From: Chara braunii
Taxonomy: Eukaryota > Streptophyta > Charophyceae > Charales > Characeae
Assembly (NCBI GenBank): GCA_003427395.1
Contig: BFEA01000801.1
Span: 576,108-598,037, forward strand
Length of the DNA: 21,930 bases
Direction: 5' to 3'
In this document: piece by piece, positions 8,430 to 18,399 of the stretch
How the letters are laid out: each line of letters starts with the position of its first letter
How positions within the stretch are numbered: position 1 is the first letter of the stretch
Program-made: the position numbers and the translations under genes
Notes under the pieces: generated by a model
What the model was told of the DNA's origin: nothing
Database searches by the model: none
Seen by the model: only the letters and a program-made list of their open reading frames with translations

Positions 8430-9378
8430 ATCAGAAAGGAAAAATAAACAAATACGTTTCAACGGTCTGAAGTTATTTTTAGACGTTTCTGCAAGAAACA
8501 AGTAGGGAAAACTTTAAGTTACGACTTACGGGACAACCTGAAACGTGACCCCGAAATCATACATAAAAAAGTCTGACCATGAACACCAATTTAAAGGATT
8601 GAAGGAATTTACTATACGTTTTCAAAAAGAAAGTTTTTGTGTTTTGAGACTACATCAACGACAAGGAGGAATTACGTCAGCGTGATCTTTTCATCAGACC
8701 AAACCAATTGTATTAAATATTGTGTTGATTTCGCAGTTGTGATTGCTGAGATGATTGACTGAAATATATATTTTTTTCTATATATGTATTACTTTATTAA
8801 GGGCATATGTGATTTTGCTTTGATAAGTTACATATATATGCATATTTATGTGAACATTATATGGAAGGAACTAAGGTTAAAATTGAGGTTTCCATACTTG
8901 ATCGAGACCGCCCTAGTCGACCGGCGCATGCTTCATCCTTAGAAGATCAACGCGCTAAGCAATGAATGACGCCCGGATTCAATAGGCGTTTTTAATCACA
9001 TGTACCTATACGACAACGAGCGAGCAAACACCCTCGGCTGACTCACCTCTGCGATTGCATGTAAAAACTTTCGCACGTGGGTCATTAGTTAGGTGGGGAT
9101 ACGCCCCTGAGGGTGGTGACAACCCCTTAGGGAAGAAAGCCTATGCTCCGCGGGAACGTATCATGTCGTAGGGGACCGCAAAATGTACAGTTGGCGCACC
9201 CGGCTAAAGTGGTGGAAAGACGACGCGACCACGACCGTCTCGACGGCTCATGAAATTATTTATGCATCATCTCAAAGTTGTCTCTCTATGTTTATGTTTT
9301 ATTTTGTTTATCTCCTATGTGACATGACCGGGAAGGTTCTCGCCTTTGCGAAAAAGACGGGAGTCGATGCGCTTGACA
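8430..9378 (+). other. Probable 3' portion of the 5' LTR (Ty3 element)
   Basis: The region directly left of the primer site should be the 5' LTR and ends CA at 9377-9378, two bases before the primer site. I could not find its start: no matching copy is visible to the right of the element, where only about 100 bp of probable 3' LTR remain. The span given is therefore a minimum region, bounded on the left by the hAT-like insertion, and the LTR could begin inside it or further left. No gene is visible; the frame 9183-9401 is not supported. Confidence 0.45.
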
Positions 9379-9380
9379 GG

Positions 9381-9398
9381 TGGCGCCGTTGCCGGGGA
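9381..9398 (+). other. Primer-binding site, complementary to tRNA-Asp 3' end
   Basis: TGGCGCCGTTGCCGGGGA is the complement of the tRNA-Asp 3' end (TCCCCGGCAACGGCGCCA). Many plant Ty3 elements use this primer for first-strand synthesis. It fixes the element's orientation (plus) and the LTR/leader boundary near 9378. Gag begins about 150 bp downstream. Confidence 0.9.
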
Positions 9399-9553
9399 TA
9401 ACGATAACTACCGTTGTCCCTGGTGGAACGACACTCGGATAAACAAATATTAAAAAGTTATAATCCATACTTGTTTTTGTTTTGTTTTCAGATAAAAAAA
9501 CAGTAAAATTTTTACAGAGTTAAAAAAACTAAGAAGAGTTCATTGAAATATGA

Positions 9554-10849
9554 ATGCGTGCTGTTATTGTTTCTGTGCTACTTAAGATGGTTCAAGCTGG
9601 CGGAAATGGCGACGAGAAACGAAATGATATCAGAGAGTTGACTAAGGCAATCCAAGAGTCAGCCACACAAAGGGATCAACTTCCAATGGTGGAAGTACCT
9701 TTGTTCGATGGCAACAACGCCTCTGGTTGGGCTGAAAAGTTCGAGCAGCTAGCAAGTTGTCGAGAATGGACTGACAAAGAGATGTTGCAGAAAGTAAAGC
9801 GATATTGCAAAATAAAATATAAAGAGGAGTTAATAGCCATGGTAAATGAATCACGAGATTGGGTTGAATTCAAGGAAAAGTTGTTGGACAAGTATCAGCT
9901 GGGAGATCAATTGTTGGACTTAGCCGACCTTCGAAAAGTTGTGAGACGAAAGTTTGGATCGATTAAGCAATTCCTAACCGAATTTGAGCGAGTTGACGAG
10001 TTGATACATGATTTGCCAGATAAGGACAAATGTTTTATCTTCCCGGACAACTTTTCAGAGGTCGAGCAGAGAGAATTGATGAAAGACATGCAGGGGCGAT
10101 ATGATTGGCCAAAGATGAAAACAAATCTCTTGGCAGGGAGTTTCGACCAAATGCTTTACCGGCTGCTGAAGCAGTGTAAGGCGGATTGTGAGAAGGATGA
10201 TATCGAGAAAGACAAGGATCGCAAAGTTTTTAAAACATTGTTAGATATGAAGGAAATGATAACAGACATGCAGGTGGAACGGTTAAAGTTGGAAATTATG
10301 ATGGTTAAGGCAAAGGGAAGTAAAAGAAAGGGAAAGGAAATTATTGTTGAAAGCAACAGTGATAGTGAGAGTGAAGAAGAGGAACCACCCAAGAGATTGA
10401 CGAAAACCGAGAGAAAGACTTTAAATCAGATTCGGGGACGACAGGGGACTTCTAAGAAACAAGGAAAGAACGGTGTGAATGGTGGAAACGGCGGGAATAA
10501 CTAGGGACACGGAAAACAATCTCAGCCCGGCCTAAGCCAGCAACAAACTGGAGGAGGCCGTGGGCGAGGGCGAAGGAATTTTGAAGGGCGTGGTAACTGG
10601 GCAAAAAACCTTACATGTAAGTACTACGATGAAAAGGGGCACATTATGCGATTTTGTCACATCCTCGTTAAAGACGAGGCTGACAAAGACGTATATACTA
10701 CCATTCGTGAGGAAGTCTTTGATTTCGAGGGAAATCTTATTGATCCTAATATTGAAGGGTTTATGAGGAAGGAGGTTTTCCGGCGAATGGGGCGCCGTCT
10801 GCCCGCCACCTTCCGGATGACATCGCTGGAGGAAGAAGGATTCTTTTAA
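9554..10849 (+). pseudogene. gag: Ty3 Gag (capsid and nucleocapsid), interrupted by one TAG
   Basis: This is the structural protein that forms the virus-like particle around the retrotransposon RNA. The first 316 codons are open and carry a retrotransposon capsid-like region: FDGNNASGWAEKFEQ, then W, Y and K/E-rich helices to about residue 220. After it come an acidic Ser/Glu stretch, KK/RK-rich segments and a Gly/Asn tail. TAG at 10502-10504 interrupts the frame, which continues unchanged through a GRGRGRR motif into a CCHC zinc knuckle (10616-10657). In that knuckle the second Cys is Tyr (codon 10625-10627), so zinc binding is lost. The frame ends TAA at 10847. The natural start may be the Met at 9587, since the 11 residues before it look unlike the rest. 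Confidence 0.85.
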
Positions 10850-10892
10850 ATGGAAGAAGCATTTCAGACTCTATAAGTTGATGATTCATAAA

Positions 10893-11534
10893 TGGATCTG
10901 GGAGAGCTAACAGAACAAGGAGAGACACTCATTCAGCGAGCGCGAAAAGTAACAAAAAAAATGAGAAAGTGCCGAGACAAGGTCGTCCAACTGTGTTTTT
11001 ATCTAGATGAAGAGTGACCCTGACTGCCTAATGTACACCTATTTGGAGGGTGGGATAAACCAGATAGTACTTCTTCATCTGCACTCGAATTTTCATCTGG
11101 TGCTGGACACATGGCTGCTACTCAGATATCCCGGCCTGTACTTAAGCGAACGTCTCCAACGATGTTAGCACATGTGTGTAGGACTCGAAAGGCCTTGAGC
11201 AAAAAAATGACAGTAGAAAGTGGATTGAAGGATCCGGTGGAAGAAGTCAATATCCCCGATGATGAAGAAAGCAATTCAGAAAAAAGAGGACGAGAGGTTG
11301 TGTGCCGAAGATGAGCGACAGACAAAACAATGGGCTTCAAAACATGACATTGAGAAGGGAAAGGAAGTGGTAAAAGAGGAGGAACCTCGACGTAAGAAGA
11401 ATATCTACACAATTCATATTGAAAAAAGGAACCGGCATTCTAGAAAGTCAGCATGACTTGGTCACGCTGAAGGAAATTTTGGCAGCATCACCGAAGATCC
11501 ACGATGAGCTTAAGCAGCGATTGACTTGAAAAAA
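10893..11534 (+). pseudogene. Ty3 Gag-Pol linker region, shattered
   Basis: Short charged fragments in different frames suggest the poorly conserved region between Gag and protease. They include a fragment from the Met at 10893 (GELTEQGETLIQRARK), 11111-11314 (PVEEVNIPDDEESNSEKRG), 11259-11456 (EDERLCAEDERQTKQWASK), and around 11440-11527 a piece with LKEILAASPKIHDELKQRL. The last resembles the helical pre-protease segment of related Ty3 elements, from memory. At least two frameshifts are needed to connect these pieces. Confidence 0.5.
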
Positions 11535-11589
11535 AATAATGAGTGTCAAGTTTGCTGATATCCTTCCTCCGGAAGCCAATTGGGCACCA

Positions 11590-12108
11590 TCAGGAACCGA
11601 AATGGATTGACGATGCATTGTCACCGGTCTCTTAAAGGTGCACGTTGGACAAGGTGAGTATTCAGTCATGGTTGATGATGGCGTTGAAATGAACATAATG
11701 AGAGAAAGAGAAGTCATTGAGGCACGGATCGAAATCAATCGATCTGATACCGGATTCCTTGTAGGTGCAAGCAGATCAACTCCTTTCTATGGCACGACCA
11801 GTGATGTGACGGTCACAGTAGGGAAGGTCAAAGCTCGTGGCTACTTCTATGTTCTACCTAGAGTTGAGCATGAAATTTTGTTAGGTAGATCATTTTTATG
11901 CCGGACGGAGAATCTGATTATTAACAAGCATGATGGTTCAATGTTTGTTGCCTTATGTGATCTTGCGTGTGGATATAGTGAAGTAAGAAAATGTGGGAAC
12001 ACATGTCCAGAAAACTCAAGGAACCGGCTTAATCGAGGATCCTACTCTTTTCCAGAGTCTAAAATGTTAAGGAGAGAATTATTTTTTACGGTTATGAGGA
12101 ACCGATGA
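11590..12108 (+). pseudogene. pol (PR): Ty3 aspartic protease, decayed
   Basis: This is a retropepsin-like protease, which would cleave the Gag-Pol precursor. In the frame 11638-12108 the active-site loop reads VMVDDGVEMNIM, where DSG or DTG followed by hydrophobics is usual; here it is DDG. The downstream flap and second-half motif follow: VTVTVGKVKARGYFYVL, then HEILLGRSFL, matching the family's I-L-L-G-R/L-P-W/F-L. Homology probably begins a few codons before the Met (LLKVHVGQGEYS). The frame closes at 12108. About 370 bp of degraded sequence in several frames then separates it from the RT block. Whether DDG is native to this family or a mutation cannot be settled here. Confidence 0.75.
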
Positions 12109-12481
12109 AATTTTGTCAATTGCACTGCTAAACATATCACAGACAATGAATTTTCTTTCGACGAAATTCTCTGTTGACTAAGGGTTGGTACAAATGTTAA
12201 GCGACGTGATATCTGACGTGGGAGGTGCAGGTAACATGACCTTGACTTATCGACTGGACGCACCTCAGGAGGTAAACACATTAGTTACGCCCGCATCGAG
12301 GAAGAACCATTTTTTAGAGGACGAAAACTTGTCACTAGATCGAAGCGCAAGCACAAGAAAGTAGGAGTGACAGCGCACTTTATGCCTGTCTTGATCACCA
12401 AAGACCAATAAATTTATTATAAAGAGGAAAGAGACTGGATCAAGACTATGAAGACGAAGGCAGAAAGGGGGGCCGTGTCGA

Positions 12482-13438
12482 TTGATAAATGACAAAATCA
12501 AGGAGATGATCATTGAAGACCATAATTTTTTTACTAAGGCAGAGATTAATTTCCTCGTTAATACTTTAAAGGACATACATCTAGCATATGCCTTTGACGA
12601 CAATGAACGAGGAAGGTTACATGTTGATATGATTTCAATGATTAGGATACATACGGTACCACATGAGTCATGGAACATAAGAAGCTCGCAATATCAAAAT
12701 TCAGACGATCACCGTAAGATAATTGAATATCTAGATGAAAAAATTCAGACGAGAGTGACAGATTATTTTTATGGTCCATATGCATTTCTTTGGTTCTGTT
12801 TTATCAAACCAAACGGCATCCTCAGGTGGGTCCAGGATCTGCAAAGTTTGAATGCAATGACGGTTCGAGATGCGAGTAAACTCCCACATGCAAATCAACT
12901 GTCAGAATCATGCGCAGGTAGATCCATCATAACACTGATTGATTCGTATTCAAGATATAATAAATTATCCTTGTATACATCAAACAAACCAATAATAGTA
13001 CTGCATACACCTAGGGGATTGATTCACATGTGTTTGGCACCGCAAGGCTGGATGAATGTCGTCGTCATTATACAACGATATATGATGAGAGTTATGCAAC
13101 TCCTCTGTCCAGATGTGACCTCACCATATATTGACAATTTGACTATTCAAGGACCTCATGTGAAAGATAAGACAAAGGTGTTGTCAGACATTCACAAGTT
13201 TGTCTGGGAACATGTTCGTGATGTGGAAAAGGTCCTGTGAAAGTTGAAAGAGTATAACCTTACAGCTAGCGGTGTCAAATCAAGACAATGCAGGCAGGAG
13301 GCAACGATTTTGGGATTTTTATGTGATGAGAAAGGTTGTCGGCCAGATACAAAGAAGACGAAAAAAAAAATGGAATGACAAACCCCTTTCAAGTCCATTA
13401 CCGATGTACGAAGTTGTTTTGGGACCTGTGGGTTTTGA
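12482..13438 (+). pseudogene. pol (RT): Ty3 reverse transcriptase, catalytic Asp lost
   Basis: This is an RNA-dependent DNA polymerase that would copy the element RNA. The open frame 12482-13240 has the Ty3 order: FTKAEINFL ... YAFDDNERG linker, a fingers motif (FYGPYAFLWFCFIKPNGILRW), VQDLQSLNAMTVRDASKLP, the palm motif TLIDSYSRYNKL, PRGLIHMCLAPQGW, then SPYIDNLTIQGP. The conserved YxDD box is YIDN: the second Asp is Asn (codon 13136-13138), which abolishes catalysis. After TGA at 13238 the same frame continues through LKEYNLTASGVKS, ATILGFLCDEKG and the tether (KKKME), with TGA at 13376, probably from the conserved Trp codon TGG, and ends at 13438. Clearly dead. Confidence 0.88.
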
Positions 13439-13573
13439 CGTATCTTTATCCGAATATTTGCAGCAAGGGTAAAACATCTAAGGAAATTAATATGCAAAAA
13501 CCAAGATTGGGAATGCGGACCCAGACAACAGGCAAAAGTGGATGACATGAAGACTGTGTTTTGACAAGGCGGA

Positions 13574-13980
13574 ATGATTCTCGGTGTTTCTTGTTTTGAT
13601 AACGATCCAAATCGACCCTTAATTATGGAAACAAACGCAGAACCCACAACTTTGGGTGGAGTCTTGATCCAGAAAGATAAGGAGAGACGAGAACGACCGT
13701 TGAGGTTTAAAAGTCGAACCTTGACTGTTGCCGAGCGTAATTATTCTCAATTCAAGAAGGAGACACAAACTGTCATTCATCGTACATCCATAAACTATGT
13801 ATTTGGGAGACGGTTTGTTCTGCTGGTAGATTCGACAGTATTGATTTAATCACTGAGAAATGATTCTCCTTCGGATCCAACCGTCGCTCGATGGTTAACA
13901 TAAATCTGGATGTTTGATTTTGAAATTGAGCATATTTCCGATACTCAAAATCGGGCAGATGAACTAAGTCGGATTGAGTG
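13574..13980 (+). pseudogene. pol (RNH): Ty3 RNase H, decayed
   Basis: This RNase H domain would remove the RNA strand during reverse transcription. In frame 13574-13849 it shows METNAEPTTLGGVLIQ, corresponding to the family's TDASxxGxGAVLxQ, with the first catalytic Asp replaced by Asn (codon 13634-13636). It continues RPLRFKSRTLTVAERNYSQF-KKE and YVFGRRFVLLVDS. After stops near 13848 the downstream RW..., MFDFEIEHISDTQNRADELSRIE segment (to about 13980, another frame) is the usual end of this domain, where ADGLSR is expected and ADELSR is found. It follows the RT block in the same frame class after about 130 bp of broken sequence. Confidence 0.82.
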
Positions 13981-14150
13981 AGACTCATCAAAGGACCAAG
14001 TGGAAGACTCAGTCCCTGCGGACAACTTATTGGATAAGGAGGAACATTGGCTAAGTATTAATTTTATTAATTACTTGGAAAATGTTTCCTCTCGATCTGG
14101 AAAGTTTGTTTGAAATGCACCGAAATTCTTAATAGGTACGTTCTGAACTC

Positions 14151-15641
14151 GTGATGAGTGAAACTTTTCTTGAAGAGGATCCATGGGAAGAAAGAACTGG
14201 AAAACAAATAACGAGTTTGACCTTATCCGACTCAGTCAGCATCACAGACGAAACTTTGACAATCGAGGGTGATCACGAGCAAATTGATAAAGCCTCTAGA
14301 ACATGTGGGGGTTTATTATTTCTAGTGAATTTCTTTATTAAGGAAGATCGTCTTAAGATGATGTCAGAAGAAGGGGGGACCAGTGAAATCAGGGAAGCCT
14401 TTCGTAAAAATGAGTATGACGGAATCTACGAGAAGATTGGATTGTGGTTGAATGAGGAAATTGGTGAAGGTGAGGTGGATCCAGAAATTCGCTTGAAAAG
14501 TAAGGATTTTGTCCTAAGGTGTAACCATCTCTTTAAAAAGTATGACAATGACATTATGAGAAGAGTAGTGTGTGGATTAACGAGACAGCTTGATGTGATT
14601 GTCGCACAACATGATGAAGTTGCAGGCGGTCACAGATCGGCATGAGTTACTTTACAGAAGATTCAACATCTTTACTTGTGGGAGGGGATGAGGAAAATGG
14701 TTGTTGATTCTTGTAACTCCCGCCTCCTTTGTCAGAAGAGATTGAATCTTCGGTATGTTGAGTCACTTAATCCTCGATATGTGGCTAAGTCAGACGCTGT
14801 AGTCGATCTCGACCTGTTGGTACTGCTGCGAGGGCTTAATGGATACAAACATATCTTTGAAGTCAAAGATAACTTAATCGACTTCGTCGATGGATGTGCA
14901 ATCCGTGAACGAACTGAGAAAATTCTGGCAGAGTGTATTGAGGAATTTAACCTTCGATATTCATTTACCCGCGAATTCGTGATGGATCGAGGTGGGGAGT
15001 TCCGTGTTGATAACGCACAAGTTGTTTTGAAAAAGTTTGGTGTAAATTATAGTTATACTTCCAGAGCTCATCCACACACTAACGCTGCAGTTGAGCGAGA
15101 ACACACTACTCTGACAAATTTATTGGCAAAGTGGTGTGCAGGTAATCCATCAAGATGGCCTGTTTATCTGGGGATAGCAATGTTTACGGAGAACATTACT
15201 GTAAAGTGAACGACTGGGTATGCTCCTGTGACTCTATGGTTCGGTCGACATGCGACATTCCCGATTAAAAACTTTATGACTACCTGACAAAAACAAGATA
15301 TGAAAACTAACCTTTCCATTGAAGAATTACTTGACCTCAGGGCAAGGCAAATAATGATTATAGAGGAGAAGATTGAAGAGGTTGCTGCCTCGATGGCTGA
15401 ACGCAGGCAGATAGACAAAGATAGATGGGACAAGCGGCTTCGAGTTGATGATATTGTTCTCCTCTATGATTCATCTCTGGAAAAAAAGTGGTCAAGGAAG
15501 TTGAATAGTCGATGGTTGAGACCATACCGCATTGTTAAAAAAACGGATTATGGAGCATACGAGATTGAGGGAATGGATAGGGCACATGATCGGAATTGGG
15601 TTTCTGGTTCTCATTTACAGAATTTTTTTCAGAGGGATTGA
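14151..15641 (+). pseudogene. pol (INT): Ty3 integrase, single frame with three TGA stops
   Basis: This integrase would insert the cDNA. One frame spans 497 codons, broken by TGA at 14643, 15207 and 15285. The N-terminal zinc domain has HDEVAGGH (His codons 14610 and 14631) and then SCNSRLLCQ (Cys 14712, 14730), giving C-x5-C instead of the usual C-x2-C. The catalytic core has VVDLDLL (first Asp at 14805 or 14811), MDRGGEF (Asp 14985) and AAVERE (Glu 15093), an exact D-x35-E. The TTGYAP segment and ELLDLRARQ helix follow. The C-terminal domain has KWSRKLNSRW, RPYRIVKK and GAYEIEGMD, a GPY/F-like module. It ends with SGSHLQNFFQRD; no chromodomain is seen. The residues before about 14290 are less certain. 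Catalytic residues survive, but the stops kill it. Confidence 0.88.
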
Positions 15642-16949
15642 GAGCGATGGTTGTTTTTTAGTTTCTCTGTAATTATGATAATTCTGGTTTTTTCATTTGA
15701 GAGACAATACTGAAACATTGCTTAGTATGTAACTTCTTTTTGTTTTCTTACTAGAAGTATTTTTGAATTTTCAGTACAAATGTTAATATTTATTATGAAT
15801 CTTCTTATGATCTAATAATAAAATGTTATGATAAGAGCAGTGACAACTTTAGACTCTTAGTTGTGACTTTTTCTTTTTCCTGTGTGTAAATGTGAGTACT
15901 CATTTGTGAATGACTCAGTGTATGACTTTTGTGAATGAATATGTTTGTGAATAGATTAAGATGTATGACATGATGATACTCTATCTCATATCCTGTTGTG
16001 ACAAAATTATAAAAGATGTGAGCCCTGTAGGTGGTGGTGAGGCCCATGTCGGAACTTCGTTCCTAGTCCATAGCGGGATGCTGTCACCTTCCTTGTGGGA
16101 GGGGGTGACTATATTACCATTGAAAGAAAAAAACGTTTTGCGATTTTATCAAGACGCATTCAGTAGTGTAGGTGACTACGCTTTACTATAAAGATATAGT
16201 TGGTTACCTAACTTTGCAGTAGACAGAGTCACCTTGTCCTCACGACAAAGGTCCGATCAACTTTTAGTTGTGCGGGAGAAGGTTATTCTACTCGATTGAC
16301 AGCAGAATGATAAGATCGTGACACTGGATTCAGAGGGAAGGTGGTGGGACTCAAATCCAAAGTGGGGCTTGATGTCGGGATGTTATCCTTCAAAGGATTA
16401 CACCACTCCTCGACGCTCATCACATCAGAGTCATTATAGTCCTGCATGATATACTGTCGAGTATCAAAAGGATACGCTCACACTGTTGGATGAATGACAG
16501 GAAGAAGTGGATGAATTATTTTTCTCATGAATGGTTAAAATCCAGGAGATTGATATATTATGAAAGACCTGTCGGGGGTTAATCCAGACTCATTTGGGGT
16601 AGGTTAAAGGCAAGTTTTTTGTGAATGACTATGAAATACTTGAGGCATTTCTATTTTGTTGTTTTCCCTGACTGTTTATAATGTTGTGTACGCAGAGGTG
16701 TTGTGAAGAGCATCCCCGTAAACTCAAGAGAAGTGGGTTAGATTCCCGACAGTTAAGGGAATTCCCCAAGTGAATAAGAAATACAGTATCAATTGAATGG
16801 ACTATGTTTGGATCTAGCTGGAAGGCTTCCAGTACCATTTTGAGATACAAAATTTTGAGTGGCCGCCAGTGGGGAGATGCTGGAACCATCCAGAAAGAAG
16901 TCACAGAAATGGAAGGCATCATGCCGACAGTTTGAGCAAATATCTTGAT
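15642..16949 (+). other. Long untranslated tail of the Ty3 element
   Basis: About 1.3 kb separates the integrase stop from the polypurine tract. It is A/T-rich at first (15650-16010), then mixed. No conserved domain is visible on either strand; the minus frame 16922-16629 (97 aa) lacks recognisable features. This is long for a simple Ty3 element, so it may hold a decayed extra gene or nested debris that I cannot identify. Confidence 0.5.
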
Positions 16950-17060
16950 GGAAAGGGGAGGCTGTTTGCCAGGGTTTTTTTATGGTAAAAACCTATGATA
17001 TGATGTTATTAGATAAAAATGAAAGACGTGGAAGTCATTCAATGCGGCCTGCGAATGCTG
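16950..17060 (+). other. Polypurine tract and start of truncated 3' LTR
   Basis: GGAAAGGGGAGG at 16950-16961 is a typical plus-strand primer, followed after one base by TGTTTGCC (16963), a canonical TG start for an LTR. Only about 100 bp follow before the dispersed repeat begins (17061). No counterpart of the 5' LTR end (the sequence before 9378) is visible to the right in this window, so the 3' LTR appears truncated by the repeat or split beyond the window. Confidence 0.5.
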
Positions 17061-17756
17061 TCGGGATATAAACCCCGACAAGGGTATCTGCCCTGTATTT
17101 TCAATGTCGGACGATTTCTAAAATTCTGAAGTAAGTTTTGTTTTGAAAAAAATTGGTTTGATGAAATGAAAACGCTGCTGAAAGGTACTCCGACTTATCC
17201 ATGATTAAAGAAAATTTAACTTATGTAGCCATCTACCTGCCGACAGACATCATGGCAAGGGTAGACGGTGTAACTGGACACTCTTGCACTGAAAACGGGG
17301 CAAAATAAAGAGACGACAGTGAAAACGCTAAAATAGAAAATTGTTTCGACTAAAATTGGGTCGCGCGGCTGTACAGCTGCACGAAAGACCAAAAATTAGC
17401 CGCGCTAGGGGTGTGGCGAGGAAGGGAAGGGCTAACACGGGCAAAGTCTCGTGTCATTCCTAAAGGAATGAACCGCCAGGGGTCCAAGGGCAAACCTATG
17501 ACTAAAGGGGGATTGTCGGGCCTACGAGATCAAGCATAGCCGACAGGATGGCGGGGCAACTGCCTTAGGAAGGGGTAGGCAGACTGCATCTGCCTAGACC
17601 AGAGGAAGGCAGGACTGCGCCTGCCTAGGCCAGGAAATAGGTGGCCTACTGGGCCACAACCCTTCAAATAGAAGAGTGGTAGGCATAACTTTTGTGATAG
17701 GAGCTTGCCCGATAGGTACCACACTGAACTTCCACCCAGTAGATGCCAGGATCGAG

Positions 17757-17889
17757 TACAGGATAGTTAGGGAAGGGACGCTGGACCCGGTTTCCAGCAG
17801 GTGATGCTCCCCACCAATAGATGGAGCCTCCCCCCTGCTGGTAGTGGTGTCTGCTCTTACCAGCACCACTATCACTGGTGGGGGTGTCT

Positions 17890-17922
<33 letters not shown>
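17757..17922 (+). mobile_element. SINE-like short retroposon, copy B, with target duplication
   Basis: Compared with repeat copy 1, this 166-bp segment is an extra insertion. It is flanked by GATCGAG at 17750-17756 and 17923-17929, and ends in 32 consecutive A (17891-17922), so it was placed by LINE-type retrotransposition. From 17775 it matches copy A at the window start: GGGACGCTGGACCC, CCAGCAGGTG and CCACCAATAGATGGAGCC. Its third hairpin pairs 17840-17849 with 17864-17873 around the conserved loop TCTGCTCTTACCAG. It has no coding capacity and must borrow LINE machinery. The long pure A tail and intact duplication suggest a fairly recent insertion. Confidence 0.85.
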
Positions 17923-17924
<2 letters not shown>

Positions 17925-17990
17925 TCGAGCCTGGCAATATGCTGCTTGGCCTAGCTCCTTTTTGGAGTGGCCCACCGTGCAAGCATGAGA

Positions 17991-18063
17991 CGCGGCCATT
18001 TTCGGCCGCGAGATCGTTAGATCTCACGGCCATCTAACGATCTCGCAGCCGAAAATGACCGCG
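17991..18063. repeat. Long inverted repeat, 32-nt arms
   Basis: Arms 17991-18022 and 18032-18063 pair at 30 of 32 positions around a 9-nt loop. The arm includes CATTTTCGG and GCGAGATCGTTAGAT. In repeat copy 1 (about 2343-2396) the left arm is present but most of the right arm is missing, so the two copies differ by a gain or loss of about 20 bp within this structure. Confidence 0.85.
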
Positions 18064-18221
18064 CGGATACAGCATGGCCCCTGCTCAAGGATGACGCACA
18101 CAAATCGAGGAATGGCCCAGTTTTTTTTCGATTCCCTGATGGGAATCGAACTTGGGTCCAACACATCAGAGGGGGGGATGCCAGCATGGCGTGGCACAAG
18201 GTACTGTGGCCGTTGGCTTGT

Positions 18222-18275
18222 GCCAACGGCGTCATATAATGACAATAAGCCAACGGCGTCATATAATGACAATAA
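18222..18275 (+). repeat. Perfect 27-bp tandem duplication at repeat end
   Basis: Positions 18222-18248 and 18249-18275 are identical, each starting GCCAACGGCGTCATATAATG. Copy 1 of the repeat has one diverged version only. The duplication directly precedes the terminal A tract. Confidence 0.9.
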
Positions 18276-18399
18276 AAAAAGGCATGAAAGGTCGTCCTGT
18301 CCAAATTTGACAGGTAATTGAATTGGTTGGGCTTAAAAGAATCAATGAGCTGATTGCGCTGGGGGGATTCACACTACTCTGTCTTCTCTGTCCCTGTTA

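Larger units (their letters stand above)
17061..18280 (+). repeat. ~1-kb dispersed repeat, copy 2
   Basis: This is homologous to 1582-2580 over its whole length, in the same orientation. Its extra length is explained by a short retroposon insertion (17757-17922 plus target duplication), a longer inverted repeat at 17991-18063 and a 27-bp terminal duplication (18222-18275). It ends with a short A tract (18274-18280). It interrupts or replaces the 3' LTR of the Ty3 element, so it is probably younger than that element or came with a rearrangement. Shared non-coding landmarks include TCGGGCCTACGAGATCAAGC and the hairpin TTCGATTCCC/GGGAATCGAA (18127-18150). Class unknown. Confidence 0.75.

Noticed and set aside
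9183-9401. 72-aa plus-strand frame across the primer-binding site
   Set aside because: It spans the LTR end and primer site, where no protein is expected, and has no motif.
1582-18280. The two ~1-kb repeats as the LTR pair of one ~16.7-kb element
   Set aside because: No primer site follows copy 1 and no polypurine tract directly precedes copy 2. The Ty3 primer site at 9381 and polypurine tract at 16950 define a different, internal element, and both repeats end in A tracts.
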